From CAZSNH01 sp052388455 (GTDB lineage: Bacteria > Pseudomonadota > Alphaproteobacteria > Rhizobiales > Hyphomicrobiaceae): a stretch of 17,741 nt of DNA. Position 1 is the first letter of the stretch, and every line of letters starts with the position of its first letter. The stretch spans positions 1 through 17,741 of the forward strand of contig JBQTIA010000104.1 in assembly GCA_052388455.1 (NCBI GenBank), written 5' to 3'. Shown here piece after piece: positions 1 through 5,979 of the stretch. The notes under the pieces were generated by a model, which was given only the letters and a program-made list of their open reading frames with translations, was not told where the DNA came from and did no database searches. The translations under genes were made by a program, and so were the position numbers.

Positions 1-14
1 CCCGGTTTTCCGGG
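1..14. terminator. Small hairpin at the left edge
   Basis: CCCGG and CCGGG arms flank a TTTT loop, a perfect 5-bp stem. It lies about 270 bases before the receptor gene. It could be the terminator of a gene outside the window or part of the promoter region. There is no following T run, so termination is only a guess. Confidence 0.3.
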
Positions 15-51
15 TCGCGCGGCTTGATTTGCATACACAGCAAACCATCGA

Positions 52-64
52 GGGAAAAAATCCC
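52..64. promoter_or_regulatory. GGGA-N5-TCCC dyad, receptor copy 1
   Basis: GGGAAAAAATCCC is a dyad with GGGA/TCCC half-sites and an all-A centre. It stands in an A+T-rich stretch that should contain the receptor promoter, and it is followed by two CCCAATT direct repeats (62-68 and 76-82). A second, longer copy starts about 60 bases downstream. Recurrence before another outer-membrane gene suggests a transcription-factor operator. The regulator is unknown. Confidence 0.5.
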
Positions 65-119
65 AATTAAATTAGCCCAATTCTCCCGATGCAAACGAGC
101 CACATAAGTGGCGGAAGCG

Positions 120-136
120 TCGGGAAAAATTCCCGA
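120..136. promoter_or_regulatory. GGGA-N5-TCCC dyad, receptor copy 2 (best copy)
   Basis: TCGGGAAAAATTCCCGA has perfect 7-base arms (TCGGGAA/TTCCCGA) around three A residues, making it the most symmetrical copy in the window. Its centre is about 70 bp from that of copy 1. A smaller dyad, GCCAC-ATAA-GTGGC, lies between them at 99-112. Two spaced sites would allow cooperative binding or looping, which is inference. Confidence 0.55.
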
Positions 137-283
137 CTTTCAGGTGCTGGTATTGACCCTGACTCACCCCCGGCAATAGTCGGGTGAGCGCGAACTGTTC
201 GTGGCCGTTGCCGGATCACTGGGGAGTGGTCTGCGCAACTCGAGGCCGCGCTCGCCGGTTCGGCTCGGGGGTCGGGGCAGCAC
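137..283 (+). promoter_or_regulatory. Structured leader of the receptor gene
   Basis: This roughly 147-base stretch has no convincing gene and holds two hairpins. The first pairs CTCACCC (163-169) with GGGTGAG (182-188) over a 12-base loop. The second pairs GATCACT (214-220) with AGTGGTC (225-231) around a GGGG loop, allowing one G-U pair. No poly-T tract follows. I did not recognise a known riboswitch. If transcription starts near the A-rich dyads, these hairpins would be in the 5' untranslated RNA. Confidence 0.35.
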
Positions 284-3070
284 ATGACGATGAATTCTGG
301 GTATCGGACGACGTCGCTCATGGCCGTGGTGGCCGTGGCCGCGGGTTTTGCGGCTGGTGAAGTGCGTGCGCAGCAGAGCGAGACACCGCCGGCCGCACAG
401 CCCGCCACTCCGCCGTCGGCGACCCCGCCACCACCGACCCCGCTGCCGCCGACAACCCAACCGCCAGCCAAGCAGCCGCCGGCTGCTGGAACGACCGCAC
501 AGCCCGCGCAGCCGCCGACGGCCGATCAGCCCGCCTCGGTGCCCGAGGTCGAAGTCATTCAGAAACAGGACGACCCGCCGCAGCCGGAACAGGCCGCCGA
601 AGAGTCGAAACCGCGTAAGAAAGTGACGCGCGCACCGACGCCGCCGGCCCAGCAGCCGAAGCCCGCCGCAGTGCCCGCCCCGCAGCCGACGCAGGGGCCG
701 GTGGATCTTGCACCAGCATCGATAGAGCCGGTCGCATCAGAGTCAGTGCAGGGCACGGCGGCAGCGCGCGCCGCGGGATCGGTGGTGCCGATGTCGCCGG
801 CCGGAGGAGCCGAGATCGAGGTCAAGAAGTATCCCGGTGGCGTCAGTTCGACGTCCGGCGGCGACCTTGCGCGCAACCCGAGTTCGACCGCGCAGGACGT
901 GCTCCAGAAGAGCGTGCCCGGTGCCATTCTGACCGACGCGTCCGGCTCGGCATTCCGCTCCCAGCTCGAGTATCGCGGCTTTGGTGCCGGCTCGCTCAAC
1001 GGATTCCCGCAGGGCATCGCCGTTTATCAGAACGGTGTGCGGATCAACGAGGTGTTCGGCGACGTCGTCAACTGGGACCTGATCCCGTCGAACGCGATCA
1101 ACGACATCACCATTCTTTCGGGCAACCCGGTCTACGGCCTCAATGCCATCGGCGGCGGCGCCTCGATCCTGATGAAGGACGGCTTCAGCTTCGAAGGCGT
1201 CGAGATCGATATCATGGGCGGCTCGTTCGGCCGCAAGGAGATCGGCGCCCAGGTCGGCATGCGCAGTGGTCCGTTCGCGCTCTACTGGGCCGGCGAGGCG
1301 CTCGATGAAGACGGCTTCCGCGACTTCTCGCCAGCCAGCATCGAGCGGATGTACATGGACCTCGGCGCCAAGGGCTCCGTCGTCGAGGCGCACATCAACC
1401 TGACCTGGTCCGACAGCTCGGCCGGCGTGGCGACCGCTTCCCCCGAGGACATTCTCGATATCGGCTGGGAGCGCACCTTCACCACGCCGCAAATCACCGA
1501 CCTCAACGTGGTGATGCCCTCGCTCAATCTGGCGGTGAAGGCGACCGACACGCTGACGCTGTCGGGCCTCGCCTACTATCGCCGCTACAAGTCGCGGATC
1601 ATCGACGGCAACCTCGGCGAGTTCGAGGAGTGCGGGGACGTTGCCGCCGACCTCGGTGTTGCCCTGCCACCCGGCGTTGCTGCGGACGATCTGTGCGCGG
1701 CCGAGGAGGACGACGTTGTCCCGTTGCAGGATAAGGCCGGCAACAACATTCCCGTCGACGATGTCGGCGAGGAACCTTTCGGCGTGCTCGACCGCATCAA
1801 TCAGGATGCCAAGAGCTGGGGCGGTACCATTCAGGCCGTGGAAAAGGCCGACGTGTTCGGACTGAAGAACCAGTTTCTCGTCGGCTCGAGCTTTGACCGC
1901 GGACAGGTCAGCTATTCGACCTCGTCCGAAATCGGCACCATCGGCAAGAGGTATGTGGTGACCGGGTCCGGCATCATCCTCGACCAGCCCGACGACTTCA
2001 CGCCGCGCGGCGTCGACGTAGCGACCGAATACTTTGGCGTCTACTTCTCGAACACGCTCGATCTCACGGATCAGATCGCGCTCACCGTCGGAGGCCGTTA
2101 CAACAGTGCCCGCATCGAGCTGCTGGACGTGACCGGCGACTTCCCCGAGATCACCAGCAATCATTTCTTCGAGCGCTTCAACCCGAGCGCGGGCGCGACC
2201 TACGAGTTCCTGCCCGGCATCTCCCTCTACGGAGGATATTCGGAGGCCAATCGCGCGCCAACGCCGGCGGAGCTGGCGTGCGCAAACCCGGAAAATCCTT
2301 GCCCCATCGAAAGTTTCCTGACCGACGACCCGCCGCTGAAGCAGGTGGTGACCAAGAGCTACGAGTTCGGTCTGCGCGGCGACAACGGCGGCGCGGGTGG
2401 CCAGACCCTCAAGTGGAACCTCGGCTATTTCCACGCGCTCAACACCGACGACATCCTGTTCGTGTCGTCGGGCACCACGGGCCGCGGCTTCTTCCTCAAC
2501 GCCGGCGACACGCTGCGCGAAGGCTTCGAGGCCGGCATCGAGTACGCGAACAAGGTGTTCTCGGCCTACGCCAACTACAGCTTCATCAGCGCCACCTACG
2601 AAACGCCGCTCGAGCTGTCGTCGCCGAACAATCCGCTGGGTGGTCCGTGCATCGCCGACCCGGACGCGACGTGCATCAACGTCAGCCCCGGAGATTCCAT
2701 TCCCGGCATTCCGGAGCATCGATTCAAGACCGGTTTCGACCTCTGGATCACGCGGCAGTGGAAGTTCGGCGGCGACCTCATCTACGCGACCGGGCAGCAC
2801 TACCTCGGCGACGAGGCGAATCTGCTGCCGAAGCTGCCGGGCTACACGCGCGTCGATCTGCACACCTCCTACGACATCAGCGAAAACTTCCAGATCTACG
2901 GCCTCGTCAACAACGTGTTCGACCAACGCTATGGCCTTTTCGGCACTCTGTTCGATCCTGAAGAGGCGACGGAGGCCGGCGAGCCGTCCGGCTATCAGAT
3001 CACCAGCCCCTTTGGTTTCGTGCCCGCCGCGCCCGTCGCCGGCTACGGCGGCATCCGCATGAAATTCTGA
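284..3070 (+). CDS. TonB-dependent outer-membrane receptor
   Basis: A 928-residue TonB-dependent receptor, which would import a scarce ligand such as a metal chelate across the outer membrane using energy from TonB-ExbBD. A signal peptide (about residues 1-29, ending VRA) precedes a proline-rich segment (about 33-165). A plug domain follows (about 185-300), with YPGG, a QLEYRGFG strand and the stretch GVRINEVFGDVVNWDLIPSNA. The remaining 600 residues have beta-barrel patterning and end in Phe (GGIRMKF), the normal outer-membrane barrel signal. Starts at ATG 284 or ATG 290 are both possible; a GGGG stretch at 274-277 can serve as the ribosome site. The substrate cannot be read from sequence. 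Two GGGA-N5-TCCC dyads lie upstream. The proline-rich insert between signal peptide and plug is much longer than in most receptors. Confidence 0.93.
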   Translation: MTMNSGYRTTSLMAVVAVAAGFAAGEVRAQQSETPPAAQPATPPSATPPPPTPLPPTTQPPAKQPPAAGTTAQPAQPPTADQPASVPEVEVIQKQDDPPQPEQAAEESKPRKKVTRAPTPPAQQPKPAAVPAPQPTQGPVDLAPASIEPVASESVQGTAAARAAGSVVPMSPAGGAEIEVKKYPGGVSSTSGGDLARNPSSTAQDVLQKSVPGAILTDASGSAFRSQLEYRGFGAGSLNGFPQGIAVYQNGVRINEVFGDVVNWDLIPSNAINDITILSGNPVYGLNAIGGGASILMKDGFSFEGVEIDIMGGSFGRKEIGAQVGMRSGPFALYWAGEALDEDGFRDFSPASIERMYMDLGAKGSVVEAHINLTWSDSSAGVATASPEDILDIGWERTFTTPQITDLNVVMPSLNLAVKATDTLTLSGLAYYRRYKSRIIDGNLGEFEECGDVAADLGVALPPGVAADDLCAAEEDDVVPLQDKAGNNIPVDDVGEEPFGVLDRINQDAKSWGGTIQAVEKADVFGLKNQFLVGSSFDRGQVSYSTSSEIGTIGKRYVVTGSGIILDQPDDFTPRGVDVATEYFGVYFSNTLDLTDQIALTVGGRYNSARIELLDVTGDFPEITSNHFFERFNPSAGATYEFLPGISLYGGYSEANRAPTPAELACANPENPCPIESFLTDDPPLKQVVTKSYEFGLRGDNGGAGGQTLKWNLGYFHALNTDDILFVSSGTTGRGFFLNAGDTLREGFEAGIEYANKVFSAYANYSFISATYETPLELSSPNNPLGGPCIADPDATCINVSPGDSIPGIPEHRFKTGFDLWITRQWKFGGDLIYATGQHYLGDEANLLPKLPGYTRVDLHTSYDISENFQIYGLVNNVFDQRYGLFGTLFDPEEATEAGEPSGYQITSPFGFVPAAPVAGYGGIRMKF

Positions 3071-3174
3071 TCGGCCGCACCCGGCTCAGAACGCCACCTC
3101 GCTGCTGCGTGTCGCACGCCGCCGCGAATGAGTGGCCCGACGTGCGTGGTGCGACGACGGTTCTGACTCCGAAC

Positions 3175-3190
3175 ACTGTAGCGTTACAGT
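3175..3190. promoter_or_regulatory. Perfect inverted repeat ACTGTA-N4-TACAGT
   Basis: Perfect 6-base arms with a 4-base spacer, 105 bases after the receptor stop and about 200 bases before the next start. The size and symmetry resemble operators of TetR- or LuxR-type dimers. It has no T tract and a short stem, so a terminator is less likely. Confidence 0.4.
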
Positions 3191-3231
3191 CACGGCCTGC
3201 TGGGCAACTTCATCTCGCTCGGTCCGAACTG

Positions 3232-3248
3232 CTTGGCGAACGGCCAAG
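3232..3248. repeat. Inverted repeat CTTGGC-N5-GCCAAG
   Basis: Perfect 6-base arms with a 5-base spacer, 20 bases before the A-rich tandem dyads. It could be a hairpin or a protein site. No function can be assigned. Confidence 0.3.
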
Positions 3249-3268
3249 GCTGTGTTCGCTTGTCCGGA

Positions 3269-3286
3269 TCGGGAAAAAATCTCCGA
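3269..3286. promoter_or_regulatory. GGGA-N5-TCCC dyad, barrel-gene copy 1
   Basis: TCGGGAAAAAATCTCCGA is the same A-centred dyad as at 52-64 and 120-136, with one extra T in the right half-site (TCTCC). Its left half, TCGGGAAAAA, is identical to the first ten bases of the 120-136 copy. It is paired with a second copy whose centre is about 22 bp away, close to two helical turns, so both would lie on the same DNA face. Confidence 0.5.
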
Positions 3287-3291
3287 CGGTT

Positions 3292-3308
3292 GCGAGAAAA
3301 ATTCCCGA
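3292..3308. promoter_or_regulatory. GGGA-N5-TCCC dyad, barrel-gene copy 2
   Basis: GCGAGAAAAATTCCCGA matches the 17-base copy at 120-136 at 15 positions. The left half-site carries GAGA instead of GGGA. It is the promoter-proximal member of the pair, about 80 bases before the chosen start of the barrel-like gene. Confidence 0.5.
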
Positions 3309-3313
3309 TCAGC

Positions 3314-3327
3314 TCGAGGCCCCTCGA
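3314..3327. repeat. Palindrome TCGAGG-CC-CCTCGA
   Basis: Perfect 6-base arms with a two-base centre directly after the A-rich dyads. The centre is too small for an RNA loop unless inner pairs open, so it is more likely a DNA palindrome or chance in GC-rich sequence. Confidence 0.25.
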
Positions 3328-3389
3328 AACGGTCTCGAGCATGTGCGGCAGCAGAACCGCAATGTCGGGAGAGACCGTTGCAGAGTTTT

Positions 3390-4316
3390 ATGCGTGGAGC
3401 GGCGGCCGCCGCGGCAGTATGGCTCGTCGTGATCAACTCCGCCCGTGCTGGCGGCCCCGCGATCGGACAATTCGAACTCAAAGACCTGGAAGCCGGAGCC
3501 GGCTATCTGCAGTTCCAAAGCCAGAACGCCTATGCCTGGGGAAATCCCCAACGCGGTGTTGCTCCCGGTGATCCCGATGAGGACGAAGAAGCACTGTTCG
3601 ATGAGAACACTGTCGTTCGCCGCCGCCATGCTCTGGAGGTCGAGGTTGGTTTCTCGCGCTATCTCAAATCGCGCATCGGGATCGAGTTCGAGGAGGAGCG
3701 CCTCGACGAGCCGGCGACGCTGTCGCAGGCCGACGACTTCGCCGATCTGGCGCTGACCGAGATCGGTGGCGAGATCATCGCCATCGCCATCCCGCGTGAC
3801 GGCGACGGTTTCGGTCTCGGCGCTGTGGTCGAGGTGGAGAAGCCGATCCTCAGCGCGGAAGGCGAGCCGAGCTCAGTCATCATGGGGCCGATTCTCGAAT
3901 TCGCGTCCGGGTCCTGGTCGGCGACGGTCATCCCGATGGCGGTGCACCAGTTCGGCGGGGACGCGGAAGAGTCGGAGGACGGCGGCAAGGAACCGCGCGA
4001 CGAGAAGTGGGATTTCGCCTACGCGGCGCAGCTCATGTACGCATTTTCAGATCGCTATGCGCTGGCGCTCGAGGGCTATGGGACCGTCGATCGTCTCGGC
4101 CGCACCGGTCATCCGACCGAGGCCAATCTCCGCTTCGGAGATTTCGACCAGCACCGGCTCGGACCCATCCTTTACGTCACGCTGCCGCTCGATGGCGGCG
4201 CGGCAACGGCCGGGGAGGAAGCGCCGACACTGACTCTCGGAGCCGGGGTTCTGGTCGGGCTCAACGAGACGACGCCCGATGGCACCTTCAAGCTGAGCGC
4301 CGAGGTCGATTTCTGA
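3390..4316 (+). CDS. Secreted outer-membrane beta-barrel-like protein, function unknown
   Basis: A predicted 308-residue exported protein. The start at ATG 3390 gives a signal peptide (MRGAAAAAAVWLVVINSARA, cleavage after about residue 20). An in-frame TTG at 3378 with GGGAGAG at 3367-3373 would add four residues. The mature part has alternating polar/hydrophobic strands (for example RHALEVEVGFSRYL and HRLGPILYVTLPL), acidic turns and a final Phe (SAEVDF), all typical of an outer-membrane barrel. I do not recognise the family. Residues 61-72, DPDEDEEALFDE, place acids where an EF-hand loop would, but the usual Gly at position 6 is absent. The gene follows the TonB receptor and shares its upstream dyad family, so a joint role in uptake or envelope function is inferred. 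Confidence 0.75.
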   Translation: MRGAAAAAAVWLVVINSARAGGPAIGQFELKDLEAGAGYLQFQSQNAYAWGNPQRGVAPGDPDEDEEALFDENTVVRRRHALEVEVGFSRYLKSRIGIEFEEERLDEPATLSQADDFADLALTEIGGEIIAIAIPRDGDGFGLGAVVEVEKPILSAEGEPSSVIMGPILEFASGSWSATVIPMAVHQFGGDAEESEDGGKEPRDEKWDFAYAAQLMYAFSDRYALALEGYGTVDRLGRTGHPTEANLRFGDFDQHRLGPILYVTLPLDGGAATAGEEAPTLTLGAGVLVGLNETTPDGTFKLSAEVDF

Positions 4317-4317
4317 G

Positions 4318-4341
4318 CCGCCGGCGAAAACTCGCCGGCGG
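4318..4341. terminator. Bidirectional terminator-like hairpin
   Basis: CCGCCGGCGA (4318-4327) pairs perfectly with TCGCCGGCGG (4332-4341) around an AAAC loop, a 10-bp GC-rich stem. It starts one base after the stop of the barrel-like gene and lies 14 bases before the end of the convergent small gene. A shared terminator is the natural reading. There is no clear T run on either side. Confidence 0.7.
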
Positions 4342-4355
4342 TCGCGATCTGCCGA

Positions 4356-4610
4356 TCAGTCGGTGATGATGACGACGGCTTTGAAGTCCTTGTCGAGGCG
4401 GAAGTCGTACTGACCGCCCTTGCACTTCACGTCCTCGGCTTCGAAGATTCCCGACGCCTCGGTCTCCTTTTCGAACGTGCCGCCTTCACAACCCCAGGCC
4501 GCGAGGGCTTCCTTGATCTTCGCGACCTCGGCGTCGGATGGCTTGCTGTCGGCGAACGCGGTGGTGCCGGCCAGGGCCAATCCGAGCGCGGCGATGAAGA
4601 TGGGCTTCAT
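4356..4610 (-). CDS. Small secreted PepSY-like protein
   Basis: An 84-residue exported protein. The start at 4610 is supported by a strong AGGAGA ribosome site a few bases upstream (4614-4621 on this strand) and gives a clean signal peptide, MKPIFIAALGLALAGTTAFA, cleaved before DSKPSD. The mature 64 residues begin with a helix (AEVAKIKEALAAWG), followed by strands ending YDFRLDKDFKAVVIITD. This helix-then-strand pattern resembles the small periplasmic PepSY-type domain, assigned from pattern alone. Cys41 and Cys63 could form a disulfide bond. PepSY-like domains are often linked to binding or inhibition in the periplasm; no specific role is shown. The gene ends facing the barrel-like gene and lies downstream of the response regulator on the same strand. 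Confidence 0.7.
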   Translation of the reverse strand: MKPIFIAALGLALAGTTAFADSKPSDAEVAKIKEALAAWGCEGGTFEKETEASGIFEAEDVKCKGGQYDFRLDKDFKAVVIITD

Positions 4611-4666
4611 GGTCTTCTCCTGGTTTGAATGCAACGCTAGCGACTTGCGTTTCCCTTGCGCGGCCG

Positions 4667-4685
4667 TCCTGCGCGTCTTGCAGGA
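4667..4685 (-). terminator. Hairpin between regulator and PepSY-like gene
   Basis: TCCTGC (4667-4672) and GCAGGA (4680-4685) form a 6-bp stem with a 7-base loop. With the hairpin at 4707-4725 it makes a tandem pair just after the response-regulator stop and before the PepSY-like gene. No T run follows. Confidence 0.3.
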
Positions 4686-4706
4686 TCGGTCCGCGCACGG
4701 CCCCCG

Positions 4707-4725
4707 GCGTCCGCGTGCCGGACGC
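4707..4725 (-). terminator. Hairpin immediately after response-regulator stop
   Basis: GCGTCC (4707-4712) and GGACGC (4720-4725) form a 6-bp GC-rich stem with a 7-base loop that abuts the response-regulator stop codon. It is a candidate terminator or 3' stabiliser. No T tract was seen. Confidence 0.35.
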
Positions 4726-5382
4726 TCAGATCAGATTCAGCTCGATTGCGATGCGGATGAGATCGCCCTGGGTGCGCGCGCCGAGCAGCGCACGCATCCG
4801 CGCGCGGTCGGAGATCACCGTTTTGTAGGAGACGCCGAGACGGGTCGCGATTTCGTTCAGGCTGTGATCCTGGGCGATGAGGCGCAGGATTTCGATCTGC
4901 CTCACCGTCAAGCCAGGAGGCCCTTTGGCGGTGAGGCCGAGGCGCGACATCGCGATGTTCTGAGCGGCCTGACCATCGAGCGCAAAGCGTCCCGCCGCAA
5001 CTTGAACGATCGCCTCTCTCAAGTCCGCCGGATCGCCGGTCACGGCGATCATGCCGATCGCGCCGGCTTCGATCGCCTGAGTGCCGCTGTGAGCCGCGTT
5101 GCGTCTCGCGCACGCGAGGATGCGGGCCTCGGAATGGATGGCGCGGATCCGCCGGATCAGTGCGAAACCCGTGCGGCCGGGAAAGTCCACGTCGACGATG
5201 CAGACCGCAGGAGAAAACGCCCGGTAGGTTTCGAGACCGTCGGCCGCGGTTCGCGCCTCGGCGATCTCGATGGAGGCATCCTTCCGCTTCAAGTCGCGGC
5301 ACTGGTTCGCCACCAGCGGCTGCGGCTCGACGATCAGCAGTTTCACGTGAGGTGTCCATCGCTCGGCTTTCGCCTCAGCCAT
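4726..5382 (-). CDS. NarL/LuxR-type response regulator with degenerate receiver
   Basis: A 218-residue DNA-binding regulator. The receiver domain (about residues 13-130) has the phosphoacceptor-like Asp64 in CIVDVDFPGRTG. The usual acidic pair is reduced to one Glu (LLIVEPQP, E19), the conserved Thr is replaced around ILACARR, and the conserved Lys position holds Val in GMIAVTGDP. The C-terminal LuxR/GerE-type helix-turn-helix (about 157-218) is intact: GLTVRQIEILRLIAQ, then NEIATRLGVSYKTVISDRARM. So DNA binding is well supported, while normal phosphorylation switching is doubtful. No histidine kinase lies next to it. A GGGA-N5-TCCC dyad is 26 bases upstream of the start, so autoregulation is possible. 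The start at ATG 5382 has a weak ribosome site; an internal GTG at 5346 is an alternative. Confidence 0.88.
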   Translation of the reverse strand: MAEAKAERWTPHVKLLIVEPQPLVANQCRDLKRKDASIEIAEARTAADGLETYRAFSPAVCIVDVDFPGRTGFALIRRIRAIHSEARILACARRNAAHSGTQAIEAGAIGMIAVTGDPADLREAIVQVAAGRFALDGQAAQNIAMSRLGLTAKGPPGLTVRQIEILRLIAQDHSLNEIATRLGVSYKTVISDRARMRALLGARTQGDLIRIAIELNLI

Positions 5383-5407
5383 GCCGGACGCCGTGCGAAA
5401 CGAAAAT

Positions 5408-5420
5408 GGGATTAGTTCCC
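5408..5420. promoter_or_regulatory. GGGA-N5-TCCC dyad before the response regulator
   Basis: GGGATTAGTTCCC has the half-sites and 5-base spacing of the copies at 52-64 and 122-134, but its centre is TTAGT rather than A-rich. It lies 26 bases upstream of the regulator start. It is either a diverged operator or a chance match. Confidence 0.35.
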
Positions 5421-5421
5421 G

Positions 5422-5453
5422 CGCCCCTGCGACTTGGTTGTCGGCAGGGGGCG
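5422..5453 (-). terminator. Long hairpin between the 62-residue gene and the regulator
   Basis: CCCCTGC (5424-5430) pairs with GCAGGGG (5444-5450), and inside it GAC (5431-5433) pairs with GTC (5440-5442) around TTGGTT. The result is about ten base pairs with one bulged G; two more pairs are possible outside a second bulge. It lies between two minus-strand genes, so it could terminate the small gene or structure the regulator leader. Confidence 0.5.
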
Positions 5454-5498
5454 AACCTGTGGAAGGTCAGAAATCGAGCGGCGCTGCCCGCTGAACAC

Positions 5499-5687
5499 TC
5501 AATGCGAGCGTGGAAGAAAGCGGGCGAGCATGGTTGCGCGGCGCGGAGGCTCGGAAACGGTCGCGGCCTTGTCGATTTCCGCAACTGCGTCGGCGAGCGC
5601 CTGTCCTACGCTCTCGAGCCCCGGCACGCGCCGCACGTCGTCGCGCATGTAAACCAGCGTTTCGCGCACGGTCGCGAGATCGATCAT
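5499..5687 (-). CDS. Small hypothetical protein, 62 residues
   Basis: A soluble, charged protein starting MIDLATVRETLVYMRDD, followed by VRRVPGLESVGQALADAVAEIDKA and a basic tail. No signal peptide or membrane segment is present, and two amphipathic helices are likely. A longer upstream extension of this frame to 5867 has no sensible composition, so the ATG at 5687 is preferred, although no good ribosome site precedes it. The helical pattern, with a PGLE turn between helices, supports a real gene. I recognise no domain. It lies upstream of the response regulator on the same strand, separated by a hairpin. Confidence 0.5.
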   Translation of the reverse strand: MIDLATVRETLVYMRDDVRRVPGLESVGQALADAVAEIDKAATVSEPPRRATMLARFLPRSH

Positions 5688-5979
5688 CGGATGGGGAGGG
5701 CTCGAGCGGGGAGACTTGAGCACGGGGCGCTCCAGGCAAACAAAAGTTAACGAAGCGTGAATGAAAGTCCTTGTTCTTTCTCTCGCAAAAAACGCGCCGG
5801 TCAGCAAGAACGATCGGCCACGACGATCGGCCGGGACGTGTCCCAATTCGGCACATCGACGCCTCACACTTTTCGTCGGCGATGGACCGGAACATTTACC
5901 TGTTCCGCTTCAGATGAGTGGTGGGGTTTGGGAGGCGGAGTGCCGGAGCGTGCTCGGCCGGAGCATCGGTGGAGCTGTC
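5688..5979 (+). promoter_or_regulatory. Divergent intergenic region before the first glycosyltransferase
   Basis: About 290 bases between the minus-strand small gene and the plus-strand glycosyltransferase. A plus reading frame starts at 5761, but its first 70 codons look non-coding. Visible elements are GTTAAC (5746-5751), a direct repeat of ACGATCGGCC (5810-5819 and 5823-5832), the palindrome GGGAC-GT-GTCCC (5833-5844) followed by AATT, and CGGAAC-N8-GTTCCG (5888-5907). These make it a plausible control region; no -35/-10 pair could be fixed. Confidence 0.4.

Larger units (their letters stand above)
3071..3389 (+). promoter_or_regulatory. Dyad-rich intergenic region before the second outer-membrane gene
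   Basis: About 320 bases without a convincing gene. Reading frames extend through it, but none has a signal peptide or recognisable domain before 3390. It holds a series of dyads: ACTGTA/TACAGT (3175-3190), CTTGGC/GCCAAG (3232-3248), two A-rich GGGA-N5-TCCC relatives (3269-3286 and 3292-3308) and TCGAGG/CCTCGA (3314-3327). It therefore looks like a regulated promoter region, possibly also ending transcription of the receptor gene. Confidence 0.5.

Noticed and set aside
137..283. Cobalamin riboswitch before the receptor
   Set aside because: Only one short stretch resembles the core. The characteristic B12 box is absent and the helices do not fit the known order.
743..2926. Long open frame (727 codons) on the minus strand inside the receptor gene
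   Set aside because: It is a mirror of the GC-rich receptor codons. Its protein is rich in Arg, Val and Ala and has no recognisable domain, whereas the plus frame has clear signal peptide, plug and barrel features.
284..4316. Firm assignment of the receptor and barrel genes to lanthanide uptake
   Set aside because: Only a degenerate EF-hand-like loop points that way. No lanmodulin, XoxF or matching ABC transporter is in the window.
5499..5867. 122-codon version of the small minus-strand gene
   Set aside because: The first 60 codons look non-coding and reach into the divergent control region; ATG 5687 begins the part with regular helical composition.
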